From: Opitutia bacterium
GTDB lineage: Bacteria > Verrucomicrobiota > Verrucomicrobiia > Opitutales > Opitutaceae
NCBI GenBank assembly: GCA_016199925.1
Contig: JACQFT010000119.1
Location: 1-34,351 of the forward strand
Direction of reading: 5' to 3'
DNA length: 34,351 bases
Position 1 is the stretch's first letter, and every line of letters starts with the position of its first letter. Under the pieces are notes generated by a model, which saw only the letters and a list, made by a program, of their open reading frames with translations, was not told the DNA's origin and ran no database searches. Below, piece after piece: positions 1-8,532 of this stretch. The position numbers and the translations under genes were made by a program.

Positions 1-762
<762 letters not shown>

Positions 763-920
763 GGGAACGGCGGGTCGGGTTAAGAGGAGAACTTAGCAGA
801 GGGCGCTGACAGCGGTGTGTCAGGAGACTTTCTCCGGCGCGCGGGCCGGGCAAGCGCGGAGTGGGGGAAACGACCACCTAAAATCAGGCGATGATAGCGC
901 TTGCATCTCGCCGGGTGCGC

Positions 921-1274
921 TCAAGCGGCCGGTCCCGCCGGCTTGCCGAACCCGAAGGCGAAAACCACCGCGAGCAGAATGAAAAGGAGGCTCACGGCGT
1001 AGTTCCAGCGGAGCTTTTCGCCGAGCACCAGCCACGCGAAGCCCACGAAGACGACGAGCGTGATGACCTCTTGCATAATTTTGAGCTGGTAGCCCGAGTA
1101 GTGGGCGTAGCCGAGCCGGTTCGCCGGCACCATCAGGCAGTATTCGAAAAACGCGATGCCCCACGCGATCGGCACCACGAGCCACAGCGGCTTGTCGTGC
1201 AGATATTTCAAATGCCCATACCAGGCGAACGTCATGAAGACGTTGGACAGCGTGAGGAGGAGGATCGTGGCCAT
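921..1274 (-). CDS. DMT-type membrane protein, DUF486 family
   Basis: A 117-residue integral membrane protein of the DUF486 family, which is related to small drug/metabolite transporters. It has about four hydrophobic segments: residues 2-17, about 30-48, about 68-86 and about 93-110. The sequence AWYGHLK near the start, the segment AWGIAFFEYCLMVPANRLGY, and QLKIMQEVITLVVF are characteristic of the family. The start is ATG at 1274. Function is unknown for the family; transport is only a fold-based guess. The gene lies downstream of recA's start on the same strand with a gap of about 160 bp, and I see no evidence of co-regulation. Confidence 0.9.
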   Translation of the reverse strand: MATILLLTLSNVFMTFAWYGHLKYLHDKPLWLVVPIAWGIAFFEYCLMVPANRLGYAHYSGYQLKIMQEVITLVVFVGFAWLVLGEKLRWNYAVSLLFILLAVVFAFGFGKPAGPAA

Positions 1275-1395
1275 GCGGGCACTCTAGGCGCGGGGTCCGG
1301 CCGTGCGCTAGCCGGAAACCCCCCGCGCCCGCCCGGCCGCGCCTGGGCGTTTGTAATACATTATATTACAAACTGGCTTGGCCTGGCGCCGGGCG

Positions 1396-2412
1396 CTACT
1401 CTGTCAGCGTATAGACGGCGAAAGTCGTCAGCCAGTGCGCGCGGCTGAAATCCGTCTCGCTCAACAGCGGCAGGGCGGCGGCGAAATGGCTCTCGGCGGC
1501 CGCTTCGACCACCGCGATGCGGGCGTCGCCGGCGGGCAGGATTCTCGCCAGCCGCCGCCACACCCAGGCGCGGTTGAGGTTCAGCCCGATCAGGTGGCCG
1601 ATGCGCGGGTCCGCCGGATCGGCGACGGTGACGGGCTGGAGCAGATTGGCCGGCTCGCCCCGCGCCACGCGCGGCAGGAAGCGGTCGAACCATTTCAGAA
1701 AGGCGGGCTGGGGCAGGAGCCGCGCCATCAGGCCGGCTTCGACCAGCGCGGGGGAGAAAAAATCCTCGCCGCCGGGCTCGAGGTGCGCGGGGTAGTCGGC
1801 GTCGTGGCCGAACCACGCGGCGGCCCGGCTCGTGCAGAGCAGTTTGAGTTCCTGGTCGCCGACGGACCGGGCGTGGTTGAGGGCAAAGCTCAGTGCGAAC
1901 GCCGTGTTGCCGTGCACGCCGTGGCGGACGGGGTGGGGGAGCGTGCGCAGGTAACGCACGAAACCCGCGCGGATCGCAGCGCCGAGCGGGGCGAGGTTTT
2001 GCGCGAGCGCCGGATCGTAGGCGCGCAGTTCCTGGGCGAGCTTCAGCAGCCACGCCCAGCCGTAAGGCCGCTCGAAGGTCTCGCGGCCGGGCGTCGCGAG
2101 ATAGGCGGCTTCGGCCGCGAGATGCTCCGCCGTCAGATGGGTGCGCAGCACACGCGCGATCCCGTCGCGTTGGGGCAGGTCGGGAAAAACCCGCACGAGC
2201 CGCACGAGCATCCAGTGCTGGTGCACGCAGGAGTGCCAGTCGTAGCTGCCGTAGAAAGCCGGGTGCAGCGCGCGGGGCGGCTGGGCGTCGCCCGGGCCGT
2301 CGAGGACGTGCTGGAGCAGGTGCGGGTATTCGCGTTGCACGCTGCCGAGCCCGAGCCGGGCAAACTCGGCGGCGCGGGTTGGACCGAGCTGCGACTGGGG
2401 GACGGCGGGCAT
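1396..2412 (-). CDS. DUF2891 family protein
   Basis: A 338-residue soluble protein of the DUF2891 family, whose function is unknown. Recognisable family stretches are HPAFYGSYDWHSCVHQHWMLVRL near residues 45-70, ERPYGWAWLLKLAQEL, and GVHGNTAFALSFAL. The many conserved His, Trp and Tyr residues and the all-helical character suggest an alpha/alpha-barrel sugar-active fold, but this is inference. I chose ATG at 2412 (MPAVPQSQLG). An upstream in-frame ATG at 2496 would add 28 residues overlapping the promoter region of the divergent glutaredoxin gene and is not supported by the family. No signal peptide is evident. Confidence 0.88.
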   Translation of the reverse strand: MPAVPQSQLGPTRAAEFARLGLGSVQREYPHLLQHVLDGPGDAQPPRALHPAFYGSYDWHSCVHQHWMLVRLVRVFPDLPQRDGIARVLRTHLTAEHLAAEAAYLATPGRETFERPYGWAWLLKLAQELRAYDPALAQNLAPLGAAIRAGFVRYLRTLPHPVRHGVHGNTAFALSFALNHARSVGDQELKLLCTSRAAAWFGHDADYPAHLEPGGEDFFSPALVEAGLMARLLPQPAFLKWFDRFLPRVARGEPANLLQPVTVADPADPRIGHLIGLNLNRAWVWRRLARILPAGDARIAVVEAAAESHFAAALPLLSETDFSRAHWLTTFAVYTLTE

Positions 2413-2504
2413 CGGCGGGAGGCTAGGGGGAAAAAGTTTCAGTTGAAGAACAAAAGCCCCCGTGTATGGTCCCCCCCGGCGGAGACATTCCGCCAACCCA
2501 CACC

Positions 2505-2840
2505 ATGAAGATCAAAGCCTACCTGAAGCCGAGCTGCGGCTGGAGCAACGGAGTCCGCGCCGTCCTGCGCAAATACGACCTGCCCTTCGACGACATCGAC
2601 ATCATCAACCACCGCGCGAACTACGAGGAGATGGTGCGCAAGTCCGCCCAGCCCCTCTCGCCCTGCGTCGAACTCGACGGCGTGATGCTCGCCGACATCT
2701 CCGGCGAAGAAGTCGAAAACTACCTGCTCGCGAACAATCTCGTGAAGCCGACGACCGCCAAGGTCGATGCCAACCTCAACGCCGGCTGCTCCCACGAAGA
2801 GCACGAAAAGATGGCCGCCAAGCCCGTCCGCTTCTTCTGA
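2505..2840 (+). CDS. Glutaredoxin-like protein with CGWS active site
   Basis: A 111-residue thioredoxin-fold protein. The N-terminus MKIKAYLKPSCGWSNGVRAV places a CGWS motif at the usual active-site position (Cys11), similar to the CGFS of monothiol glutaredoxins. The middle (QPLSPCVELDGVMLADIS) corresponds to the cis-Pro/glutathione-binding region, with an extra Cys after the Pro. A C-terminal tail of about 30 residues carries another Cys within AGCSHEEHEK, which is not part of a standard glutaredoxin. Redox or iron-sulfur handling is a family-based inference. The start is ATG at 2505, just after an A/C-rich leader. The gene ends at a strong hairpin terminator and converges with the symporter gene. 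Confidence 0.85.
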   Translation: MKIKAYLKPSCGWSNGVRAVLRKYDLPFDDIDIINHRANYEEMVRKSAQPLSPCVELDGVMLADISGEEVENYLLANNLVKPTTAKVDANLNAGCSHEEHEKMAAKPVRFF

Positions 2841-2865
2841 GCGACGGGTAAATTTTGATTTCGCC

Positions 2866-2893
2866 GGCCGGACTTACCTGAGTCCGGCCTTTT
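2866..2893 (+). terminator. Rho-independent terminator after the glutaredoxin-like gene
   Basis: GGCCGGACT (2866-2874) pairs perfectly with AGTCCGGCC (2881-2889) around a 6-nt loop and is followed by TTTT. The stem overlaps the final codons of the convergent symporter gene, which ends at 2874, so two opposing genes share this sequence. Confidence 0.8.
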
Positions 2894-4424
2894 GTTTCTC
2901 CGGCCAGATCGTTCGCGCGATTGCGGCCACGCCGAGCGTGACGAGCGTCCCGATCAGGGTGAACCACGGCCAGAAAATCTCGCCGCCGAACAGCGCCAGC
3001 CACCACGCGCGCGTCGTCGGCAGGTTGGCCGGCCAATAGAGCACGTTCATCACCAGCAGCGACGCCACCATGCCCGCCATCGCGGCGCGCGGGCCCAGCC
3101 GGCGCCAGAAGAGCGCGATCAGCAGCGCGCCGAGCAAAGCGCCGCTCGTCAGCCCGCGCAGCGAGAACGCGGCGTTGAGCACGAACTCCACCTCGCGCGA
3201 CAGCCAAGCCACGCCGACGAGGGCGAGCGCCCACGCGAGGGTCGAAAGCCGGCTGAAGCGCAGGAAAAATTTCTCGTCCCGCGCCCCGAGCAGCGGCTTC
3301 AGCAGATCCATTGTCGACACCGAGGCCAGCGCCGTGAGCGCCGAGCTGATCGACGACATCGCCGCCGCGAGGATCGCCACGAGCAGAAATCCGCGCAGCA
3401 GGTGCGGCACTTCGGTGAGGATGAAAACCGGGAAAATAAAATCGTTCGCCTTGATCCCCGGCCGGCTCTCCGGCAGCGGAAGCTGGAACGGGTGCGCCTG
3501 GTAGAACACCCACAGCAGCGCGCCCACGAGCAGGAAGATCAGGAACAGCGGAAAAATCATCGCGGCGCTCAGCACGAGCGCCCGGCGGCCGTCCGCCTCG
3601 TTGCGGCAGGCGAGCACGCGCTGCACGATCAGTTGCTCGGCCCCGTGCGTCGAGAGCACCAGCACGGTGCCGCCGATGACGCCCATCCAAAGATTGAACG
3701 GTGCGGAGAACGTGAACGACGGGTTGAGCCACGCGAGTTTGCCCGCCGCGCCGGCCTGCGCCATCGCGCCGCTCCACCCGCCCGCAATCTGCGTCGGGAT
3801 GTAGATCAGCGCGAAAAGTCCGCCGCCGACAAACAGTGCGAACTGCGCCACGTCGGTCCAGATGACGGCCTTCACGCCGCCGATGTAGGTGTAGACGAGC
3901 GACAGGCCGACGAAGAGTCCGATGGCGCCGAGGATCGGATCGACGAGTCCGCCGAGGCCGCACACTCGGTCGCCGAGCATCAGCCGGATCGGGATGCACG
4001 CCACGAACACCCGCACGCCGGCTGCGAGCGTCTCGAGAAACAGAAAGAAAATTCCCGCCAGCCGCCGCGGGCCGCGACCGAGATGTTGCTCCAGCAGTTG
4101 GTAGGGCGAATAGATTTCGCCGCTCAAGTAGTGCGGCACCATCACCGCCGCGAGGATGATCCGCGCGATCACGTAGCCGATGATCATCTGCAGGAACATC
4201 AGGTTGCCGCCGTAGGCGATGGCCGGCACGCCGATGATCGTCAGCGCGCTCGTCTCGGCGGCGACGATGGAGAGGCCGATGCCCCACCACGGGATGTTGC
4301 GGCTGCCGAGGAAATAGTCGCGGGTGTTGTGCTGGTCCTTGCCGAACCACACCCCGAGCGCGACGACGGCGCCGAGGTAGCCGAGGATCACGAGCCAGTC
4401 ACCGGGGCTGAGATAACCGTTCAT
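2874..4424 (-). CDS. Sodium:solute symporter (SSS family)
   Basis: A 516-residue polytopic inner-membrane transporter of the sodium:solute symporter family (LeuT fold). About 13 hydrophobic segments are visible, beginning with WLVILGYLGAVVALGVWFG. The family signature region is clear near residues 35-70: DYFLGSRNIPWWGIGLSIVA followed by AETSALTIIGVPAIAYGG. Later stretches such as GGVKAVIWTDVAQFALFVGG and AAAMSSISSALTALASVSTMD are also typical. The substrate cannot be read from sequence; sugars, sialic acid, proline and carboxylates are all possible in this family. The start is ATG at 4424. The gene stands alone and converges with the glutaredoxin-like gene. Confidence 0.94.
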   Translation of the reverse strand: MNGYLSPGDWLVILGYLGAVVALGVWFGKDQHNTRDYFLGSRNIPWWGIGLSIVAAETSALTIIGVPAIAYGGNLMFLQMIIGYVIARIILAAVMVPHYLSGEIYSPYQLLEQHLGRGPRRLAGIFFLFLETLAAGVRVFVACIPIRLMLGDRVCGLGGLVDPILGAIGLFVGLSLVYTYIGGVKAVIWTDVAQFALFVGGGLFALIYIPTQIAGGWSGAMAQAGAAGKLAWLNPSFTFSAPFNLWMGVIGGTVLVLSTHGAEQLIVQRVLACRNEADGRRALVLSAAMIFPLFLIFLLVGALLWVFYQAHPFQLPLPESRPGIKANDFIFPVFILTEVPHLLRGFLLVAILAAAMSSISSALTALASVSTMDLLKPLLGARDEKFFLRFSRLSTLAWALALVGVAWLSREVEFVLNAAFSLRGLTSGALLGALLIALFWRRLGPRAAMAGMVASLLVMNVLYWPANLPTTRAWWLALFGGEIFWPWFTLIGTLVTLGVAAIARTIWPEKQKAGLR

Positions 4425-4493
4425 GCAACGCCGTCATGGAGCGCCAGCTTCGCCGCCGTGGCGAGGCGAAAGCACCCCGCCTTCATTCCCCGG

Positions 4494-4622
4494 GTGTAAT
4501 TAAATCTGTGCCAGCCGGTCGCCCCGGGTAGGGCGAAACCTCCGGCTCAGCCGTGCGGCCGAACGCAGATCGCACGCGGCTCACCGGGGACGGTTCGCCC
4601 TACCGGCACAGATTTAATCACA
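4494..4622. mobile_element. Miniature inverted-repeat element, family A, copy 1
   Basis: A 129-bp palindromic element. Its ends read GTGTAATTAAATCTGTGCC on the left and GGCACAGATTTAATCACA on the right, an 18-bp terminal inverted repeat with one mismatch. The inner arms pair TAGGGCGAAACCTCCGGCTC with the complement of its right-hand counterpart ending CGGTTCGCCCTA. The element is flanked by a 14-bp direct repeat with one mismatch: CCTTCATTCCCCGG (4480-4493) and CCTTCGTTCCCCGG (4623-4636). It has no coding capacity. It sits 24 bp upstream of the ECF41-type promoter. Confidence 0.75.
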
Positions 4623-4645
4623 CCTTCGTTCCCCGGCGCCCGCCT

Positions 4646-4672
4646 TGTCACAAATCGGACCCGCCGCGCGTC
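4646..4672 (+). promoter_or_regulatory. Predicted ECF41 sigma-factor promoter
   Basis: TGTCACA (4646-4652), exactly 16 nt, then CGTC (4669-4672). This equals the promoter consensus reported for ECF41 sigma factors, recalled from the literature. It lies directly upstream of the AhpD-like gene, with the start codon only 9 nt past the -10 box, so the transcript would be leaderless or nearly so. The ECF41 sigma factor is the second gene of the operon, which implies autoregulation. Confidence 0.8.
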
Positions 4673-4681
4673 TGGTGTGGT

Positions 4682-5158
4682 ATGAATACCACCGCCAGCA
4701 CCGAATCGACAGTCCGCCCCGCGCATGCGGACTTGAACGCCGCCGCACCCGAAGTGTTGCAGGCCATGCTCGCCTTGCAGCAGGCCGTCAACCAGGGAGG
4801 ACTCGAGTCCTCCCTGCTCGAACTGGTGCGGCTCCGTGCCTCCCAAATCAACCGCTGTGCCTTCTGCATCGACATGCATTTCCGCGAGGCGCGGACACGC
4901 GGCGAGCACGACCACCGCCTCTACCTGCTCGACGCCTGGGAGGAGGTGTCGGTCTATTCGCCCCGCGAGCGGGCTGCGTTGCGCTGGACCGAGGCGCTGA
5001 CCCGCTTGCCGGGCGAAGGCGTGCCCGACGCGGTGTTCGCCGCCGTTCGCCCCGAGTTCACCGACGCCGAGCTGTTTCAACTCACGCTCGCGATCGTCGC
5101 GATCAACGGCTGGAACCGCCTCAACGTCGGATTTCGCGTGCCGCCGGGCGGGTTTTGA
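4682..5158 (+). CDS. Carboxymuconolactone decarboxylase / AhpD-like protein
   Basis: A 158-residue protein of the carboxymuconolactone decarboxylase family in its AhpD-like form. The core motif is LRASQINRCAFCIDMHFREA, with Cys59, Cys62 and His66 forming the C-x-x-C-x-x-x-H active site of peroxidase-partner proteins. The helical pattern and the C-terminal INGWNRLNVGFRVPPG are also family-typical. The start is ATG at 4682, immediately downstream of the predicted ECF41 promoter. Frames open further upstream would run through the promoter and the family A element, so a longer start is unlikely. ECF41 sigma genes are commonly linked to carboxymuconolactone decarboxylases, so this is the expected regulated partner. 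A thiol-based redox role is inferred. Confidence 0.93.
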   Translation: MNTTASTESTVRPAHADLNAAAPEVLQAMLALQQAVNQGGLESSLLELVRLRASQINRCAFCIDMHFREARTRGEHDHRLYLLDAWEEVSVYSPRERAALRWTEALTRLPGEGVPDAVFAAVRPEFTDAELFQLTLAIVAINGWNRLNVGFRVPPGGF

Positions 5159-5161
5159 GTC

Positions 5162-6067
5162 GTGCTGGTCCCAGCCTCTCGCCCCGTGACGGACTCCTTC
5201 ACTGCTCATCGCCGGCTGCTCTTCGGCCTCGCCTACCGGATGCTGGGCCGCGTCGCCGCGGCGGAGGATATTGTCCAGGAGGCCTGGCTGCGCTGGCAGC
5301 GGCAGGACCCGGCCGGCGTCCGTTCACCCCGGGCGTGGCTCGTGGCGACGACCACGCGCTTGTGCATCGACCAACTCCGCGCCACGCACCGCGAGCGCAC
5401 CGACTACTACGGTGTGTGGCTGCCCGAGCCGCTCGTGGAAACCGCGGCACCGCCCGACGAGGCGGCGGCGCTGGCGGACTCGCTGACGATGGCCTTCATG
5501 CTGCTGCTCGAACGGCTGTCGCCGCCGGAGCGTGCGGTTTTCCTGTTGCGCGAGGCCTTCGCCTACGACTACGCGGAGATCGCCGGCATCGTGGACAAGT
5601 CCGAAGCCAACTGCCGCCAGATTGTCAGCCGGGCCCGGGCGCAGCTGGACCGCGCGCCCCCGCAGCCGGCGCCGCCGAGCGACCGGGCCGAGAGCATCGT
5701 GCGCCAGTTTCTCACCGCGACGACCACGGGCGACGTGCGCCGCCTCCTCGCGCTGCTGACGGACGACGCCACGCTCTTCTCCGACGGCGGCGGTCGCGTC
5801 GCCGCGGCCGGCCGGCCGATTCGCAGTGCCGATCACATCAGCCGCTTCTTCGTCGGCATCCGGCGGCGCGTGCCGGTCGCCGCGGAGGTCCGCCTCGCGC
5901 GTATCAATGGCCGCGCCGGCGCGCTTGTGCTCGCGGCCGGCCGGGTCACGGACGCGCTGTCGTTTGACCTGCGGGGTCAGCGCATTCACGCTATCTTTCT
6001 GGTTCGCAATCCCGAAAAACTCCGGCACCTGGCCGGAGGGCCGTGCCTTGCGGAGCCGACCCGATGA
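5162..6067 (+). CDS. ECF41-type RNA polymerase sigma factor with SnoaL-like C-terminal domain
   Basis: A 301-residue extracytoplasmic-function sigma factor. Region 2 lies at about residues 14-80 (AEDIVQEAWLRW; SPRAWLVATTTRLCIDQLR). Region 4 lies at about 112-165 (LSPPERAVFLLREAFAYDY and a C-terminal recognition helix around SEANCRQIVSRARAQL). A SnoaL-like domain follows (about 178-295). It carries the two motifs known to be functionally important in ECF41 factors: DGGGR at 208-212 and NPEKL at 283-287. In this group the C-terminal domain replaces an anti-sigma factor and modulates activity. The start is GTG at 5162, 3 nt after the AhpD-like stop; a second GTG at 5186 is possible. The stop overlaps the next gene as ATGA. 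Confidence 0.94.
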   Translation: MLVPASRPVTDSFTAHRRLLFGLAYRMLGRVAAAEDIVQEAWLRWQRQDPAGVRSPRAWLVATTTRLCIDQLRATHRERTDYYGVWLPEPLVETAAPPDEAAALADSLTMAFMLLLERLSPPERAVFLLREAFAYDYAEIAGIVDKSEANCRQIVSRARAQLDRAPPQPAPPSDRAESIVRQFLTATTTGDVRRLLALLTDDATLFSDGGGRVAAAGRPIRSADHISRFFVGIRRRVPVAAEVRLARINGRAGALVLAAGRVTDALSFDLRGQRIHAIFLVRNPEKLRHLAGGPCLAEPTR

Positions 6068-6888
6068 ACACCTGCCTGATCGACAAAGTCCGCCGCTTTC
6101 AAGAACTGCATGCCGCGCCCGGCGTTTTCTTGCTGCCCAACCCGTGGGATGCCGGCTCCGCGCGCCTCCTCGCCGCCCTCGGTTTTTCCGCTCTGGCCAC
6201 CTCGAGCGTTGCGTGCGCGGGCGTGCTCGGCCGCCGCGACGGCCGGACGACCCGCGCCGAGACGCTCGCCCATGCCCGTGCCATCGTCGCGGCGACGGAG
6301 CTGCCCGTCTCGGCCGATTTGGAGAAAGGTTTCGGCGACGATCCGGGCACCGTGGCGGAAACCATCGCGCTGGCCGCGGCCGCGGGTCTGGCCGGCGGCT
6401 CGATCGAGGACGCGAGCGGCGACAGCCGGCAGCCGCTCTACCCGGTCAGCCTCGCGGTCGAGCGGGTGGCCGCCGCCGTTCAGGCGGCGCGGGCGTTGCC
6501 GGTGCCGTTCGTGCTCACGGCCCGCGCCGAGAATTTCCTGCGCGGGAATCCCGACCTCGACGACACGATCGCGCGCCTGCAAGCCTACGAAAAAGCCGGG
6601 GCCGACGTGTTGTTCGCGCCCGGGTTGCCCAGTCTCGAGGCGGTGCGCTGCGTGTGCGCGGCGGTTTCGAAGCCCGTCAATTTCATGGCGGGTCTCAAGG
6701 GAAAATCTTTCACCGTCGCCGAACTGGCCGCCGCAGGCGTCCGGCGGATCAGTCTCGGGCCGTCGCTGTATCGCGCCGCGATGGGCGGACTGCTCGGGGC
6801 CGCGAGCGAAACCCTCCGGCACGGCACGTTCGGCTTTCTGGAGAAGATGCCGACCGCGGCGGAGCTGACGCAGTTCCTGGAACCCTGA
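6064..6888 (+). CDS. Isocitrate lyase/phosphoenolpyruvate mutase superfamily enzyme
   Basis: A 274-residue TIM-barrel enzyme of the PEP mutase/isocitrate lyase superfamily, which makes or breaks C-C or P-C bonds next to a carboxylate using Mg2+. Visible motifs are LPNPWDAGSARLLAALGF at 24-41, SADLEKGFGD at 83-92 (metal-binding acidic residues), SIEDA at 113-117, and LTARAENFL near 150. The exact reaction (2-methylisocitrate lyase, carboxyphosphonoenolpyruvate mutase or other) cannot be assigned. The ATG at 6064 overlaps the sigma-factor stop codon, so the two are likely translationally coupled. The stop codon lies within the left direct repeat of a family A element, so that insertion did not change the protein. 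Confidence 0.9.
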   Translation: MNTCLIDKVRRFQELHAAPGVFLLPNPWDAGSARLLAALGFSALATSSVACAGVLGRRDGRTTRAETLAHARAIVAATELPVSADLEKGFGDDPGTVAETIALAAAAGLAGGSIEDASGDSRQPLYPVSLAVERVAAAVQAARALPVPFVLTARAENFLRGNPDLDDTIARLQAYEKAGADVLFAPGLPSLEAVRCVCAAVSKPVNFMAGLKGKSFTVAELAAAGVRRISLGPSLYRAAMGGLLGAASETLRHGTFGFLEKMPTAAELTQFLEP

Positions 6889-6895
6889 GCGACGG

Positions 6896-7055
6896 GTGCG
6901 ATTAAATCTGTGCCTGACTGCCGCCCCTGGTAGGGCGAAGCCTCCGGCTGAGCCGTTCAGGCGATGGCGTCACCAGGGCGCGGCTCACCCGGAGGGTTCG
7001 CCCTACCCGGCGCGCCCAGGCGCGCTTCACTGGAACCTGGCCGGTTTTAATCACA
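6896..7055. mobile_element. Miniature inverted-repeat element, family A, copy 2
   Basis: A 160-bp element with the same ends as the copy at 4494. The left end is GTGCGATTAAATCTGTGCC and the right end closes with TTTTAATCACA. Internal arms TAGGGCGAAGCCTCCGGCTG and CGGAGGGTTCGCCCTA pair. It is flanked by direct repeats ACCCTGAGCGACGG (6882-6895) and CCCCTGAGCGACGG (7056-7069), 13 of 14 identical. The left copy contains the stop codon of the PEP-mutase family gene. The remaining 7070-7232 holds a small hairpin (GCGAGC/GCTCGC near 7174-7187) and nothing else I can identify. Confidence 0.75.
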
Positions 7056-7232
7056 CCCCTGAGCGACGGCGCAAGGCGGAGCGGCTCGGCCTCAAGACGC
7101 TTCCGACGGACAAGCGCGTCGGGGCCGACGCGCGCCGGCTTCCGCTTTGAAGGGCCGCCGGCGCCGCAAGAGCGCGAGCAAGCTCGCTGACCCACGACAA
7201 GACTGTAGGGCTCGCCGCCCACGGGCCGGCGC

Positions 7233-8462
7233 TCAGTAGAGCACGCGCGCCCGGATCGTGCCGGGCACGGTCTGCAACTCGTCGATCGCGATCTCGCTCG
7301 CGGACGCATCGACGTCCATCACGCAGTAGCCGATGAGCGCGTTGGTTTGCAGAAACTGCGCGCTGATGTTGATGCGGTGGCGGCTGAAACGCTCGTTGAT
7401 GTGCGCGAGCACGCCGGGCACGTTGCGGTGGATGTGCAGCAGGCGGCACTTGCCGGTGTGCTCGGGCAGCGTGACCTCGGGGAAATTCACCGCGGTGACC
7501 GTCGTGCCGTTGTTGGAGTAGCGCAGAAGTTTTTCGGCGACCTCCACGCCGATGTTGGCCTGCGCCTCGATGGTGGAGCCGCCGATGTGCGGCGTGAGGA
7601 TGACGTTGTCGAAACCGCGCAGCGGCGACACGAACTCCTCGTCGTTGCCCTTCGGCTCGACGGGAAAAACGTCGACGGCGGCGCCGGCGAGATGTCCGCG
7701 CCGGAGCGCGTCGGCGAGCGCGTCGATGTCGACCACGGTGCCGCGCGCGGCGTTGATGAGGTGCGCGCCTTTCTTCATCGCGGCGAGCTGGGTGCGGCCG
7801 ATGAGATTCGTGGTGGCCTTGGTCTCGGGCACGTGGAGCGTCACGACATCGCTCTCGGCGAGCAGCGCCGGGAGTTTCGAGACGGGGCGCGCGTTGCCGA
7901 GCGGCAGTTTGCCCTCGATGTCGTGGTAGATGACGCGCATGCCGAGATGCTCGGCGAGGATGCCGACCTGCGTGCCGATGTGGCCGTAGCCGACGATGCC
8001 GAGCGTCTTGCCGCGCACCTCGACGCTGCCCTCGGCGCTCTTCGTCCAGCCGCCGCGGTGCACGAGCGCGTTCTTGCCGGGGATGCCGCGGAGGAGAAAA
8101 ATAATTTCGCCGATCACGAGCTCGGCGACGCTGCGGGTGTTGGAGTAGGGCGCGTTGAAAACCGGGATGCCGCGTTTCGCCGCCGCCGCGAGATCGACCT
8201 GATTGGTGCCGATGCAAAAGCAGCCGATGGCGGCGAGCTTCGGCGCGGCGGTGAGCATTTCTTCCGTGATTTCGCTGCGCGAGCGAATGCCGAGGAAGTG
8301 CACGTCGGCGAGCGCGGCTTTCAGGGCGTCGCCCGCGAGGGACTTGGCGTGGGCTTTCACCGCCGAGTGGCCGTCCTCGGTGATCGCCTCGACGGCTTTC
8401 TCGTGAATGCCCTCGAGGAGGAGGAACTTGATGCGGTGTTTTTCCAGGGAGTGCTTTTGCAT
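7233..8462 (-). CDS. serA: D-3-phosphoglycerate dehydrogenase
   Basis: A 409-residue enzyme that oxidises 3-phosphoglycerate to 3-phosphohydroxypyruvate with NAD+, the first step of serine synthesis. It aligns well from memory with E. coli SerA (410 residues): SLEKHRIKFLLLEGIH at the N-terminus, AAIGCFCIGTNQVDL, NAPYSNTRSVAELVIGE, the NAD-binding loop GYGHIGTQVG (158-167), INAARGTVVDI, and LTPHIGGSTIEAQ. A C-terminal ACT domain (about 338-409, ending VPGTIRARVLY) indicates serine feedback control in the E. coli manner. I chose ATG at 8462 because it reproduces the family N-terminus; an upstream frame adds 27 unrelated residues. It lies 70 bp downstream of the endonuclease gene on the same strand. 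Confidence 0.96.
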   Translation of the reverse strand: MQKHSLEKHRIKFLLLEGIHEKAVEAITEDGHSAVKAHAKSLAGDALKAALADVHFLGIRSRSEITEEMLTAAPKLAAIGCFCIGTNQVDLAAAAKRGIPVFNAPYSNTRSVAELVIGEIIFLLRGIPGKNALVHRGGWTKSAEGSVEVRGKTLGIVGYGHIGTQVGILAEHLGMRVIYHDIEGKLPLGNARPVSKLPALLAESDVVTLHVPETKATTNLIGRTQLAAMKKGAHLINAARGTVVDIDALADALRRGHLAGAAVDVFPVEPKGNDEEFVSPLRGFDNVILTPHIGGSTIEAQANIGVEVAEKLLRYSNNGTTVTAVNFPEVTLPEHTGKCRLLHIHRNVPGVLAHINERFSRHRINISAQFLQTNALIGYCVMDVDASASEIAIDELQTVPGTIRARVLY

Positions 8463-8532
8463 CGCGCCGGCAGCATCGACCGAAGCTGTCCGTCCGGCAA
8501 GGCCGGTCTGCGTCACTGGTCTGCAAGTAAAC

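Noticed and set aside
2838-2849. TGAGCGACGGGT after the glutaredoxin gene, identical to the left flank of the family A copy at 6896
   Set aside because: No element ends follow here; a 12-bp match starting at a stop codon in GC-rich DNA may be chance, so I do not count it as an insertion scar.
8463-8532. serA as part of the restriction operon
   Set aside because: Same strand and a 70-bp gap, but serA is a housekeeping gene with high-GC composition unlike the AT-rich island; shared transcription may be read-through only.
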